Below, piece after piece: positions 15,495 to 24,944 of a stretch of 64,000 nucleotides of DNA. The first letter of the stretch is position 1, and the number at the start of each line of letters is the position of its first letter. The DNA comes from Ruminococcus sp. HUN007 (GTDB lineage Bacteria; Bacillota; Clostridia; Oscillospirales; Ruminococcaceae), in NCBI RefSeq assembly GCF_000712055.1, contig NZ_JOOA01000002.1, positions 1,426,001-1,490,000 of the forward strand, read 5' to 3'. The position numbers and the translations under genes are program-made. The notes under the pieces are model-generated. The model was given only the letters and a program-made list of their open reading frames with translations, was not told the DNA's origin and ran no database searches.

Positions 15495-17048
15495 TTACAT
15501 CAGAGGCGCTATCACCTTAATAATACTGCCGAGCAGTTTGTAAAACAGTTTTTCGTGCTTTATAGATTCGCCATCCACCTTCCGGCATTTTGAAAGAGTG
15601 TTCTGAAAATCTGTTTCAATGTCCGAAATGCATTTCGTTTTATAAAGATAGGTCGCACATTCAAAATGATGATAAAGACTTCTGTAATCAAGATTGATAG
15701 TTCCGACAACTGCCTTTTCATCATCGCTTACAAATACTTTTGCATGGACAAATCCGGGAGCGTATTCATATATTCCGACTCCCGCTCCGGTAAGCGACTG
15801 GTAATGCGTTTTGGCAAGTGCATACGCTGACTTTTTATCCGGAATACCCGGTAAAATGATCTTTACATCCACTCCGCGCTGTGCAGCATATTTCAGGGCT
15901 GTTTCGAGTTCATTGTCAAGTATGAGATAAGGCGTCATAATATGCACATACGTTTTTGCACGGTAAAGAATATCAATGTACACGCTTTCTCCGACTTTTT
16001 CACCGTCAAGAGGGCAGTCACAGTAAGGCATGACAAAACCGTCATTCTTCGCCTGAACGCTGGTGTGTGCCGGTTCCCACACGGGCTCGTGTTCGGTCAT
16101 ATTCCACATCTGCAGGAACATAAGTGTAAAACTCTGCACCGCTTCGCCTTCAAGCATGACCGCTGTATCTTTCCAGTGTCCGAAACGGGAGCCGATGTTT
16201 ATGTATTCATCGGAAAGATTGACCCCGCCGTTGAATGCGACCCGGCCGTCGATCACAAGTATCTTCCGGTGATCACGGTAATTGTAATGCGTTGAGATGA
16301 ACGGAGTTATCGGAGCAACGGGTTTGCAGCTGATACCCGCCTTTTTCAGTTTTTCAGGATAGTTGTGAGGCAAGAGACTTACCTCGCACATTCCGTCATA
16401 CATCAGCCTTACGTCCACACCTTCGGCTGCCTTGTCTGCCAGTATCTTAAGAATGCTTCCCCACATATGTCCTTCATTGACTATAAAATATTCAAGGAAG
16501 ATGAATTTTTCCGCTTTTTTCAGTTCTTCAAGCAGTGTCACGAACATATCATCCCCGAGAGGAAAATAACGGACTTCCGTGTTCTCGTACAATGGAAAGC
16601 ACCCGCTCCTGTTGAGATAGCGGCAGAGATCATCCATGGCGGAATCAACGATCTCCGGCTTTGTTATCGTCTGCTCATTCTGCTTTAAGTACTGCTTTGT
16701 TTCCGTTATCATTTCCCGGCTTCGTTCCTTTACAAGCCTGTGACCGATATTTTTCTTCGTATACCACAGAAATATTGTAGACGGAAACGGAAATATCATA
16801 ATAAGAAACAGCCAGGTCAGCTTTGCTGAATAATCCATTGTATCGTTGAACAGATAGAACACCATCCCGATGGAAAACACAAGCTGAAAAGCGGAAAACC
16901 ACTTGAAATAATCAGTAAACCAGTTGTAAAGCGAATAGAAGATCGCTATCTGGACAGCAACAAACAGCAGAACTATACCTGTTCTGCTGAATATAAAATG
17001 AAGGATCCCCTTTTTTCTTCGCGGGATCAGATACAGTTCTTCGTTCAT
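15495..17048 (-). CDS. cls: Cardiolipin synthase (phospholipase D family)
   Basis: The start is the ATG of MNEELYLIPRRKKG with GATGAGG six bases upstream, giving 517 residues. Two or three N-terminal membrane helices (about residues 20-95, including LTWLFLIMIFPFPSTIFLW) are followed by the linker KKNIGHRLVKERS and two phospholipase-D domains. The first catalytic HxKxxxxD is in YRDHRKILVIDGRVAFNGG and the second in FVHAKVFVSDDEKAVVGT. The enzyme joins two phosphatidylglycerols into cardiolipin at the membrane. A nearly identical C-terminal piece at 9918-10163 shows the gene was duplicated. A NADAR remnant lies 27 bases upstream of this start. Confidence 0.93.
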   Translation of the reverse strand: MNEELYLIPRRKKGILHFIFSRTGIVLLFVAVQIAIFYSLYNWFTDYFKWFSAFQLVFSIGMVFYLFNDTMDYSAKLTWLFLIMIFPFPSTIFLWYTKKNIGHRLVKERSREMITETKQYLKQNEQTITKPEIVDSAMDDLCRYLNRSGCFPLYENTEVRYFPLGDDMFVTLLEELKKAEKFIFLEYFIVNEGHMWGSILKILADKAAEGVDVRLMYDGMCEVSLLPHNYPEKLKKAGISCKPVAPITPFISTHYNYRDHRKILVIDGRVAFNGGVNLSDEYINIGSRFGHWKDTAVMLEGEAVQSFTLMFLQMWNMTEHEPVWEPAHTSVQAKNDGFVMPYCDCPLDGEKVGESVYIDILYRAKTYVHIMTPYLILDNELETALKYAAQRGVDVKIILPGIPDKKSAYALAKTHYQSLTGAGVGIYEYAPGFVHAKVFVSDDEKAVVGTINLDYRSLYHHFECATYLYKTKCISDIETDFQNTLSKCRKVDGESIKHEKLFYKLLGSIIKVIAPLM

Positions 17049-17075
17049 AATTACCTCATCGAAAATCTGCAATCG

Positions 17076-17171
17076 TTATCTCAGCATATCTCTTACTTCC
17101 ATGTGTCCCCAGAAGAACACAAAATCGTCCGGACTGTAGCTTCCGGTGTACATAGATCTGTTATATTTCAT
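17076..17171 (-). pseudogene. NADAR gene remnant with in-frame internal deletion
   Basis: A 31-codon frame reads MKYNRSMYTGSYSPDDFVFF, then WGHMEVRDMLR and stop. The first 23 residues match the start of the NADAR protein at 11360-11896 and the last eight match its end, so about 147 residues including the active site have been removed in frame. The upstream GGAATGA site is still present. It is the counterpart of the truncated cardiolipin synthase beside the intact NADAR gene. Confidence 0.85.
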
Positions 17172-17186
17172 TCTTCATCATTCCTT

Positions 17187-18995
17187 TCAATCATTTATAT
17201 ACTCACTAAGATATCTGGTTATCAGTTCACGGCGATTTAAATAGAAATCCTTCAGAACAGCTATATTATCGTCATAGTTAAACTGCACACTATCCATGTC
17301 ATCTGCGCCGCCCCAGAACCTGTATATGGTCTCTGTCGCAAAATCGTGATACTCATTTTCAAGTCTTTCTATCTCAGCTAATACACGTTCATCAGAAAAA
17401 TCATTTTCCGCAACATCTGTAAATGTACTCGTAAACTCTTTCTTAAAGTTTTCATTTTTTAGAGCTGCGTTGAAAAGAACCCCGGCAAATCCTTTGCTTT
17501 TTAAAAGATATGCAAAGCTGTCCCTGTAGGCCTGAGTGTCAACATAAACAGCGGAACTGTATTCCGTATCGAACATGATAAAACGCCATCTACCGTCAGC
17601 ATAAGGATTGCTCTCATCAGTTTTCTCCGCCTTCCACATCGATACGTTACTTGCTCCCCAGCTTACATTGTCAATATAGATCTCGGCACTTACATATTCC
17701 ATAAAGCCCTGCATGTCAACACGTTCGCACAGCTTTTCATAGTTACTCTGATCTGAAAAATCTGTCACACTGATCCACTGTTTCAGCTCTTCCCACTCTG
17801 CAAATGTTTCTTCAGATCCTTTATCGAGTGACTCATTTTTGATTATGCAGATATACTTTTTCGGCACACCGTAATGAGCACTTACAAAATCCCTGTCAAG
17901 CTTTTCGGTTATTTCATAGTGTCCCCAGAATTCGCCGTTGAGATACACTATGCACGGCTCCATCCTTTGAGTAAGAAAACTGCGGTGACTGACAAGCGAC
18001 TGAACAAGTCTGTCACGGAACCGGACAGAATCTGCGTCATTACCGCCGTTACGGAGCATGAATGTGTCAAACTTCGTGATTGCACTGCCGTCTGACTGAC
18101 TTTTCACATTTCCTGAAAACAGATCATAGTCCAGTTTGGATGAACCGTATTGTTTTCGGAAATAGATATTAAAACTTTTCTGCGGATATGATCTGGTAGC
18201 ACTGCCGTGTATCCTTATTCCCGCATCTTCAGCGACCGCCGGCTTTCCGTCCTCAAATATCTGTACAGAAACAGGTTTTTCCCACTCCCTGCCTTTCTGT
18301 TTGTAGTTTGCAGGAATATCCCACTCCTCTGTCATGGAATCATGATCCGGACCGTTTTTCCATTCATCATATGTCTTTCCCAGAACATATATACCATTAT
18401 CATGATCGAAAAAATCATTTTCCGAAGTCACAAGTGAAATTATCTTAATTCCTTTATATTTCTCTGCACTCAGAGCATCGCCGATAAAATATGTGTCAGT
18501 GACAACATTACTCTTGTTTCCGTCTTTATCTACTGCAATTGCTCTGATAACTGTCGCTTTTTCGTTCTTAATTTCCGGAAGCACATATTTACCGTTTATA
18601 TCTTCAGGAACTATTTCGGTGTGAGCACTTAATACTGCAGGTTCATCAGATCTGTCAGTGATCAGTATCGGTTCGTTATATCTGTTGCTTCCGGTATCAG
18701 GTATGCTTCCGTCAAGTGTGTAATACACGGTATTTCCTTCACCGGCGGATATTTCAAGATAAAACGGTGAGCTGTAAAATCCGCTTTTTACTGAAAAATT
18801 CATCCCTTCCGCTTCATACGGATCTCTGATATAGACGACTTCTGCCTTAACATCTTCCTCTCCGTTCTGCTTTGTATCAGAAAAAGAACTGTTTCCGGAA
18901 TTCTGTCCGTTACATGAAGAAAATATACATGCCGTTCCGGATAAAAGCACTGCGAGAGCAAGTTTAACTGCAATTTGTCTGTAATATTTTTTCAT
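17187..18995 (-). CDS. CotH-kinase family lipoprotein
   Basis: The start MKKYYRQIAVKLALA follows AAAAGGAATATAAAT. A lipoprotein signal ends at ACIFSSC, so the protein (602 residues) should be anchored on the outer membrane face. Residues 60-190 form a chitobiase/CHB_HEX-like beta domain (GNTVYYTLDGSIPD, RAIAVDKDGNKSNV). Residues 200-590 form the CotH domain: IHGSATRSYPQKSFNIYF, MLRNGGNDADSVRFRDRL, YLNGEFWGHYEITEKLDRDF and WRFIMFDTEYSSAVY with its Asp. CotH proteins phosphorylate spore-coat proteins in Bacillus. In Ruminococcus, CotH modules are found in cell-surface and cellulosome-associated proteins, where the role is unclear. Confidence 0.85.
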   Translation of the reverse strand: MKKYYRQIAVKLALAVLLSGTACIFSSCNGQNSGNSSFSDTKQNGEEDVKAEVVYIRDPYEAEGMNFSVKSGFYSSPFYLEISAGEGNTVYYTLDGSIPDTGSNRYNEPILITDRSDEPAVLSAHTEIVPEDINGKYVLPEIKNEKATVIRAIAVDKDGNKSNVVTDTYFIGDALSAEKYKGIKIISLVTSENDFFDHDNGIYVLGKTYDEWKNGPDHDSMTEEWDIPANYKQKGREWEKPVSVQIFEDGKPAVAEDAGIRIHGSATRSYPQKSFNIYFRKQYGSSKLDYDLFSGNVKSQSDGSAITKFDTFMLRNGGNDADSVRFRDRLVQSLVSHRSFLTQRMEPCIVYLNGEFWGHYEITEKLDRDFVSAHYGVPKKYICIIKNESLDKGSEETFAEWEELKQWISVTDFSDQSNYEKLCERVDMQGFMEYVSAEIYIDNVSWGASNVSMWKAEKTDESNPYADGRWRFIMFDTEYSSAVYVDTQAYRDSFAYLLKSKGFAGVLFNAALKNENFKKEFTSTFTDVAENDFSDERVLAEIERLENEYHDFATETIYRFWGGADDMDSVQFNYDDNIAVLKDFYLNRRELITRYLSEYIND

Positions 18996-19025
18996 ATTTA
19001 TATTCCTTTTCCATGTCAAAATCAT

Positions 19026-19196
19026 TTATTCCGTCTTAACCGGATCCTCGTTCTCCATCATATTCCTGTAAGCAGCCTTTGTAAACCGGTGATATTCCAG
19101 TCCGAATACATTCTGCTCTATATGATAAATATACGGATCAACGTTATCATCGCCGAAAGAAAGCGCCCATTCATCCGGACTGTTTTTGCTGATCAC
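19026..19196 (-). CDS. Small protein of unknown function upstream of the CotH gene
   Basis: The likely start is the GTG of MISKNSPDEWALSFG, nine bases after GAAAGGA, which gives 56 residues. It is hydrophilic and contains DDNVDPYIYHIEQNVFGLEY. It is 30 bases upstream of the CotH start on the same strand and shares the promoter at 19246-19274. I do not recognise it. It could be a small partner, or the end of a once longer protein. Confidence 0.45.
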   Translation of the reverse strand: MISKNSPDEWALSFGDDNVDPYIYHIEQNVFGLEYHRFTKAAYRNMMENEDPVKTE

Positions 19197-19245
19197 TGGT
19201 GATTTCCTTTCTGTCTGAATTCTTACTAAGTGTATTCTTTTACTT

Positions 19246-19274
19246 ACGATAACACAAGCGAAAGAAAAAGTCAA
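19246..19274 (-). promoter_or_regulatory. Promoter of the CotH operon
   Basis: Minus strand TTGACT (19274-19269), 17-base spacer, TATCGT (19251-19246). Confidence 0.55.
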
Positions 19275-19400
19275 ATTTATCTGTAGTTTTTTTCACAAAA
19301 TTCATGCCGTTTACTTCTGAATATTTTACCGATGAAGAAATTACGGAAGCAATTTATTATTCAAAATTGTACTGCCCAAATTGCTATTGTTTTTTTAGAT

Positions 19401-19447
19401 TTAATTATAGTGAACGCAAAAAAGATTTTTACGTTCACTATAATTAA
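19401..19447. repeat. Inverted repeat with AGTGAACG arms
   Basis: AATTATAGTGAACG and its exact complement CGTTCACTATAATT flank a 15-base A/T-rich centre. The stretch 19275-19590 has no gene and holds this and the next hairpin. Confidence 0.7.
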
Positions 19448-19504
19448 TTTATTTATATTGCCTTGCAGATCCGCAAACTACGTTTGCTCCCTGCATATCG
19501 GCTA

Positions 19505-19538
19505 ATAGTAAACGAAAAATGAATTTTTCGTTTACTAT
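19505..19538. repeat. Perfect 16-bp inverted repeat with AGTAAACG arms
   Basis: ATAGTAAACGAAAAAT, a 2-base loop, then ATTTTTCGTTTACTAT. It resembles the hairpin at 19401 in arm sequence (AGTgAACG versus AGTaAACG) and lies about 100 bases away. Confidence 0.75.
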
Positions 19539-19590
19539 ATATGGGGTCCACTTCAATAAGTGTCCGCAAAAATATTTTAATAGAATAGTG

Positions 19591-19619
19591 TTGATTTTTT
19601 CTTCCGCATGTATTATAAT
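19591..19619 (+). promoter_or_regulatory. Promoter of the TetR-family gene
   Basis: TTGATT (19591-19596), 17-base spacer, TATAAT (19614-19619). The leader to the ATG at 19777 is about 150 bases. Confidence 0.65.
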
Positions 19620-19776
19620 ATTGTGTAGAATAAAAAGCATACGGCATATTTCATGTCCTTTAAAAGACACATGTATCATGTAGAGTAAACGACAGAGTAT
19701 TCAGCAGATATGCCCGGAGCTAACGAAGCATGCGGATGTTGGGGGAAATATTAATACTTAGGAAAGGATAATTCAA

Positions 19777-20379
19777 ATGGTAAATCCGCGCGACAGACGT
19801 GTCAGAAAGACTGAAGAGCAGCTTGTAAAGGGACTTACAAAGCTCATGAAAAACAAGAGCATCAAAAACATCACAGTAAGGGAACTCGCTGACGAAGTCG
19901 ACATCAACCGTTCGACATTCTATCTTCACTACAAGGACATTTTCGACATGGTTGAAAAAATCGAAAACGAACTCGCGGCAAATCTTATCAGCACACTCGA
20001 TGAACTCAACAACAACCACATAACACAGAATATACTTCTCGATTTTCTGAACGACACATTCGAAACCATTTATCTGAATTCAGAACTCTGCGCTGTTCTG
20101 TTAAGCAGCAACGGCGACATAAGCTTCCAGAAAAAACTGCGTGACATTATTGACACCAAGACACTGGAAATCGTAAACACCTACCTTGCCGGAAAAGCTA
20201 CCAAAGATGAAACACTTCTCATCACAAGCTTCATCATAAACGGTATTCTCGGTATCATCTCCACCTGGCTGCAGAATATTTCGCTCGGAACTCCTGAAAA
20301 GATGGCAGCTACTGCATGCAGTCTTATCGAAAGCGGCATCAACGACTTCTATACCAAAAATCCGTCAGTTCCAAACTGA
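19777..20379 (+). CDS. TetR/AcrR-family transcriptional regulator
   Basis: A 200-residue regulator with AGGAAAGGA before its ATG. The N-terminal helix-turn-helix is clear: SIKNITVRELADEVDINRST then FYLHYKDIFDMVEKIE. The C-terminal ligand domain (residues 65-190) has the TetR_C_7-like pattern, with FIINGILGIISTWLQ near the end. No divergent or adjacent transporter or enzyme gene is present: the next gene converges on it and the upstream region is repeats. It may therefore regulate itself or distant genes. Ligand is unknown. Confidence 0.88.
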   Translation: MVNPRDRRVRKTEEQLVKGLTKLMKNKSIKNITVRELADEVDINRSTFYLHYKDIFDMVEKIENELAANLISTLDELNNNHITQNILLDFLNDTFETIYLNSELCAVLLSSNGDISFQKKLRDIIDTKTLEIVNTYLAGKATKDETLLITSFIINGILGIISTWLQNISLGTPEKMAATACSLIESGINDFYTKNPSVPN

Positions 20380-20477
20380 TACCATTACCTGATTGAAATG
20401 CTTCGCAGACCGGTCTCGTTTTATACCGAAATCCCGTCTGAACACAAAAACTACGCGTCACAGGCGCTGTAAGAATC

Positions 20478-20530
20478 AAAAAGCGTATGTATCAAAGATT
20501 TTTTTCTTTGTACATACGCTTTTGTTTTTA
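20478..20530. terminator. Bidirectional terminator between the tetR and yerB-like genes
   Basis: AAAAGCGTATGTA pairs with TACATACGCTTTT, with an inner CAAAGA/TCTTTG stem and T-runs on both sides. Confidence 0.8.
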
Positions 20531-21646
20531 TCAGAACGAAACGTTCGGAGTAATTCCTATATAGCACTTGCCGCGGTTTACCGTGAGCTCTTCGCCTGTC
20601 TCGCTGTCGGTGAATCTGAAGTTGCTGTTGTCGTCCGCTTTGCTCCAGTTTATAGACTTTACTTTTCCGCCTGAGAAGTAGTAGCCTTCACCGCCGTTAA
20701 GCTCAACATCCATTCTGTAGCCGTCATCACGAAGTGAAACATCCGTCTTGAGAGCAAATACATTGGTAAATGCAAGCTGTTTATCGTTTGACGCATCCAT
20801 GTGAGGTGATCCTGAATGCTGCTTGAGATATGTTTTTGACTCGCCGTCATAGGTAAATGTACTGAAGTAGGAACCGGAGAAGGTTATTACCATGCTCTCG
20901 CATTCCTCATCTGAAATATCCACAGGCTCAGTACCATCCGCAAATTTCATGTAATCGGCTCCGCCGTTCTTTACCTCAGTACGGAATCCGGCGTTTTCAA
21001 TATTCTCAGGAAGTTTGCTTCCGTCAAGACATCCGGTATGTTCCTTTGCATAGTACTCGAGTCTGTTTTCATCATTATAGAAAAGACCGCTGTTTGAATT
21101 GTCACCGTCAAATCTGTCAATGCCGAGACGTTCAAGTGTCTCCTTTGCTATTGTCATATCCATGCCCCAGTGACAGTAAATTGCATCAAGTCCGTTTGCA
21201 ATGAGCGGGTAATAGTAGCGGCAGCTTCTTATGGAGCAGAGTGTCGGAACGTTTGTGTAGTCACCGAACACTGCCATAAGTCTTGTTATGCCGCCTTCAA
21301 CAACTATCTCATAAATGTAGTCCGCTGAACTTATACCGTACTGCGGCAGTGACTGATCGATATTGTTTATCATAACAGCAACCGGTCTTTTTCCCACTGC
21401 ATCAGGATTATATCCGTACTCACCTGTAAGAGGATTGTGGACAAGCGATGCCGGTTCCTCGCTGTCCGTTACTTCTGTGACAGCTGTTTCCGTTACTGCT
21501 GCCGCTTCTGTTTCGGCAGCCTTTTCAGTAGTTACTTTTGTACCGGTCTGCTCCGGTATTACCGGTGCTTTTTCCCCTGCACAAGACCCAAGCATTGCGG
21601 CAAGTATCAGAGCTGATGCCGCAGTCATGACTTTTCTCATCTTCAT
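20531..21646 (-). CDS. YerB-like lipoprotein (DUF3048)
   Basis: A 371-residue lipoprotein: the signal peptide MRKVMTAASALILAAMLGSC ends at a lipobox Cys, followed by a Thr/Glu/Ala-rich spacer (residues 26-65) and the DUF3048 domain, with RPVAVMINNIDQSLPQYGIS, IYEIVVEGGITRLMAVF, SIRSCRYYYPLIANGLDAIY, YCHWGMD and LEYYAKEH. The C-terminal half (FTNVFALKTDV, FRFTDSETGEELTVNRGKCY) matches DUF3048_C. It follows the second PASTA kinase by about 40 bases and is the last gene of the long minus-strand run. Its function is not known. Location on the cell envelope is predicted. Confidence 0.85.
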   Translation of the reverse strand: MKMRKVMTAASALILAAMLGSCAGEKAPVIPEQTGTKVTTEKAAETEAAAVTETAVTEVTDSEEPASLVHNPLTGEYGYNPDAVGKRPVAVMINNIDQSLPQYGISSADYIYEIVVEGGITRLMAVFGDYTNVPTLCSIRSCRYYYPLIANGLDAIYCHWGMDMTIAKETLERLGIDRFDGDNSNSGLFYNDENRLEYYAKEHTGCLDGSKLPENIENAGFRTEVKNGGADYMKFADGTEPVDISDEECESMVITFSGSYFSTFTYDGESKTYLKQHSGSPHMDASNDKQLAFTNVFALKTDVSLRDDGYRMDVELNGGEGYYFSGGKVKSINWSKADDNSNFRFTDSETGEELTVNRGKCYIGITPNVSF

Positions 21647-21686
21647 CTTGAATTATATTTTTCCTTTCCAATCGCTAATCATAAAT

Positions 21687-24038
21687 TTATTCTTCAGGCG
21701 ATGCCGGCTCTTCAGCCGGATCGTCAGGAACATTCTCATGCTCTGTTACCACAGGTTCTTCTGTAACTACGGCAGGTTCAGTGTGAACAGGTTCCGGAGA
21801 AGTTACCGGCACCACCGGTGACGGTGATGGTGACGGAGACGGTGAAGGACTGTGCGCTGAAGGTGACGGTGAATGGTGCTGTGAAGGTGAAGGAGACGGT
21901 GTTGTTACCGCAGCTGTTGTTTCAGCCGGGTTAAGTGAACCGATCTTTTCAAGAGCTTCCTTCATGCTGTCCTTTACCGTGTCATATTTATCAGCTGCAA
22001 AGTCTACCTTGTATTCGCCTATAACTGCATTTTCACCGGTGAATATGTTCATCAGTTCAATTCTTACTGTCTTCTTTTCAGAACCCGTAACATCGATACT
22101 GTATTCATCGAAGCCTTCGATGTTGATATCCTCGATCGCATCAGTCTGTTCATTGTCAACAAATATTCTGAACGTACATACACCGTATGCGCCTTCAGGG
22201 AATTTAAGACTGATCGTAACATCACTCTCAGGCAGTTTTCCTGTACTTACGTAAATAACGATTTTTTCATTCGGATTTACCAGCGTGTCAGGCGGGAAGT
22301 TCTGGCTGATGACTTCACCCTCAGGCGCCTTGTCATCCTTTTCCTCGATCTCAACACTGAATCCGGCGTCCTTCAGGATCTTTTCAGCTTCATCTTTCTT
22401 CTTTCCGACAACATTCGGAACTATCTGGGAATCATCCTGTGCTCCCTTGCTTACATAAAGCGTTACATCCTTGGTTACTTCCATGTTAGTGCCTGATTCA
22501 GGCGAAATACGTATTACCTTGTCATAGTCGACCTTGTCATTGAAAATAGGTTTCAGTATTACCTTGAATCCGGCATTGTTGATCTTTTCGCACGCTTCAG
22601 TTGCGTCAAGGCCGTTTACTTCGGGAACGATATTTCTGCCGTTTGCTATACCGACATAGACCTTCGCGCCTTTATCGACCTGTGCTCCCTGCTCGATGCT
22701 CTGTTCGATAATGGTATCCGCTTCGTACTGCGAAAGCTGAGGTTCTCCCTTGATCGTTATTTCAAGATCTCCGGAATACCTTTTCACCATCTCGCTGTAG
22801 TTCTTCTGTACCAGTTCCGGCATGATGAACTTGTCATCTTCCTTTTTGCCGAGAATGCCGGAAATAAAGCCGGCTATACAAGCTACTCCGAGTACCATTC
22901 CGAGAACAGTTGCAATTGTTGCAAGTTTCATGCCGATACCGCTTCCCGGAGTTTCATACTCAGGCGGCTCCTCGTTTACTGGTTCAGCCCTGCGTCTGGC
23001 AATACGTTTTCTTCTTGATTCGCTTTCATATTTCCTGTCAATGTAATAGTTCGGCGTTGCCTCTTCAGGATCATAGTCCATCGGATCCGTTTCCTCTTCC
23101 GCTTTTTCCCCGGAAGTATTCTGCACATCTTCAGTGTCCTTTTTCTCTTCTTCGGATTCCTCAAAATGTTTTTCCGGTGCGCCCTTGTATACATAGCCGA
23201 AAACATGATCAGGATCACTTCGCAGAAGTTCAATGTCCCTTATCATCTCGCGGGCATTGTGGTATCTCTCAGCAGGATCCTTTTCCATCGCTTTCAGTAT
23301 TACTTCCTGCTGTCCTATGCTTATGTCCGGATTGATGCTGCGCGGCATCTTCGGATCATCATTCATCTGCATGAGTGCAACTGTCAGCGGATTATCCGTA
23401 TCGAACGGCTTGATACCGGTAAGCATTTCATAAAGTATTATACCTGCCGAGTAAATATCACTTGCTCCGTCGGTCTGCTTGCCGCCTGCCTGTTCCGGAC
23501 TAATATAGTGGACTGAACCGATAGTCTGTGCTGTTGCAGTTATGCCTATTTCATAAGTGAACTTGGCAATGCCGAAGTCCATGACTTTTATCGTTCCGTC
23601 CTCAAACATCATAATATTCTGAGGCTTGATGTCCCTGTGTATTATTCCCCTGTCATGAGCATGTCCGAGGGCACGGAGTATCTGGATAATAAAGTGTGAT
23701 GCTTCCTTCCAGTCCAGTTTCTGCTGGGACTCCATATATTCCTTCAGAGTTATGCCGTCAATATATTCCATAACGATGAAACGCATCTCGTCATTGAATC
23801 CAACATCAAGCACCTTTACGATGTTCGGATGAGAAAGCATTGAAACAGCCTTGGATTCATTCTTGAAACGCTGCAGGAACTCATCGTTTTTTGTATATTC
23901 ATTTTTAAGGATCTTTACAGCAACATCCCGGTTTTCCAGCCGGTCAAACGCTCTGTACACATCAGCCATTCCGCCGACACCGATACGTTTTTTAACTTCG
24001 TATCTGCCGTCGAGAATAACCCCGATATTCTTATCCAT
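21687..24038 (-). CDS. Second PASTA-domain Ser/Thr kinase (PrkC/StkP-like)
   Basis: This 783-residue membrane kinase has an N-terminal kinase domain (MDKNIGVILDGRYEVKKRIG, GVGGMADVYRAFDR, VAVKILKNEY, catalytic HRDIKPQNIMM, DFGIAKF, SVHYISPEQAGG), a charged juxtamembrane region, one membrane helix (about 370-395, IATVLGMVLGVACIAGFISG), three PASTA repeats (about 400-600; IVPEVNGLDATEACEKI and IVPNVVGKKKDEAEKIL mark two), a beta-rich domain of about 100 residues and a low-complexity Ser/Pro/His tail rich in PSPSP. PASTA repeats bind muropeptides or lipid II. It lies just downstream of rsgA. A paralogue lies just upstream, which is unusual. Confidence 0.92.
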   Translation of the reverse strand: MDKNIGVILDGRYEVKKRIGVGGMADVYRAFDRLENRDVAVKILKNEYTKNDEFLQRFKNESKAVSMLSHPNIVKVLDVGFNDEMRFIVMEYIDGITLKEYMESQQKLDWKEASHFIIQILRALGHAHDRGIIHRDIKPQNIMMFEDGTIKVMDFGIAKFTYEIGITATAQTIGSVHYISPEQAGGKQTDGASDIYSAGIILYEMLTGIKPFDTDNPLTVALMQMNDDPKMPRSINPDISIGQQEVILKAMEKDPAERYHNAREMIRDIELLRSDPDHVFGYVYKGAPEKHFEESEEEKKDTEDVQNTSGEKAEEETDPMDYDPEEATPNYYIDRKYESESRRKRIARRRAEPVNEEPPEYETPGSGIGMKLATIATVLGMVLGVACIAGFISGILGKKEDDKFIMPELVQKNYSEMVKRYSGDLEITIKGEPQLSQYEADTIIEQSIEQGAQVDKGAKVYVGIANGRNIVPEVNGLDATEACEKINNAGFKVILKPIFNDKVDYDKVIRISPESGTNMEVTKDVTLYVSKGAQDDSQIVPNVVGKKKDEAEKILKDAGFSVEIEEKDDKAPEGEVISQNFPPDTLVNPNEKIVIYVSTGKLPESDVTISLKFPEGAYGVCTFRIFVDNEQTDAIEDINIEGFDEYSIDVTGSEKKTVRIELMNIFTGENAVIGEYKVDFAADKYDTVKDSMKEALEKIGSLNPAETTAAVTTPSPSPSQHHSPSPSAHSPSPSPSPSPSPVVPVTSPEPVHTEPAVVTEEPVVTEHENVPDDPAEEPASPEE

Positions 24039-24068
24039 AAAGCTTATTTTCTCCTTCTTCTATGAAAG

Positions 24069-24944
24069 CTAAAGTTCCCAATCCTTAATAGCCTTAGCCT
24101 CTTCATACATCTGACAATAACTCTCATGCCTGCTTTCAGGTATCAGACCGTCTTTCACTGCCTGTATAACAGCGCACCCCTTTTCACAGGTGTGTGAGCA
24201 GTCACTGAAGCGACAGTTCCCTGAAAAGTCGGAAAACTCAGTAAAACATGAACTGAGCTCCTCCTTTTTTATTATTTCATACTTGTTTGTCTCAAAAGTC
24301 GAAAATCCCGGAGTGTCAGCAATGTAACCACCGCTCTCCAGCCTGTACAGCTGCGAATCTCTGGTGGTGTGTCTGCCTCGTCCGAGTTTTTTGCTTATCT
24401 CACCGGTCTTTATTTCAAGTGTACTGTCTATGGCATTCAGGAGAGTTGATTTTCCAACTCCGCTGTTACCTGTAAACGCACTTATTTTTCCGGCAAGCAT
24501 CGATTTCAGTCTCTGTACTGTATCCGGATCGGAATAGTCTATGACAACGACATCAATTCCGACTCTGGTATAGACAGAAAAGATATTGTCAGATCTATCA
24601 AGATCTACTTTGGTTATTACCACAACAGGCTTTATATTCTTATACTCCGCAATGGCAATAAATTTATCAAGAAGTAAAAGATTCGGTGCCGGCTCACATA
24701 CGCTCACTACAAAAATGAGCTGATCCATATTGGCCAGCGGCGGTCTTATAATGTGATTTCTGCGCGGCAGTATATCAGTAATGACTTTTTCATCTGAAAA
24801 AGTTACCCTGTCGCCCACACACGGGCTGCGGCCTTCTTTCCTGAATATTCCGCGCGGAACACATTCATAAATGCCATCAGGAGACTCTACGGTATAGAGT
24901 CCCCCGATGGACCTGATTATCAGTCCTGTTTTATCTGATGACAT
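24069..24944 (-). CDS. rsgA: Ribosome small subunit-dependent GTPase A
   Basis: A 291-residue circularly permuted GTPase that helps 30S maturation. It has an OB-fold start (IIRSIGGLYTVESPDG), VITKVDL (G4) before SAFTGNSGVGKSTLLNAI (G1), the GRGRHTTRD switch, YIADTPGFSTFE (G3) and a C-terminal zinc knuckle CRFSDCSHTCEKGC. Order and length are those of RsgA/YloQ. It is usually directly after prkC in Firmicutes. Here it starts one base after the stop of one PASTA kinase gene and is followed 30 bases later by another. Confidence 0.96.
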   Translation of the reverse strand: MSSDKTGLIIRSIGGLYTVESPDGIYECVPRGIFRKEGRSPCVGDRVTFSDEKVITDILPRRNHIIRPPLANMDQLIFVVSVCEPAPNLLLLDKFIAIAEYKNIKPVVVITKVDLDRSDNIFSVYTRVGIDVVVIDYSDPDTVQRLKSMLAGKISAFTGNSGVGKSTLLNAIDSTLEIKTGEISKKLGRGRHTTRDSQLYRLESGGYIADTPGFSTFETNKYEIIKKEELSSCFTEFSDFSGNCRFSDCSHTCEKGCAVIQAVKDGLIPESRHESYCQMYEEAKAIKDWEL

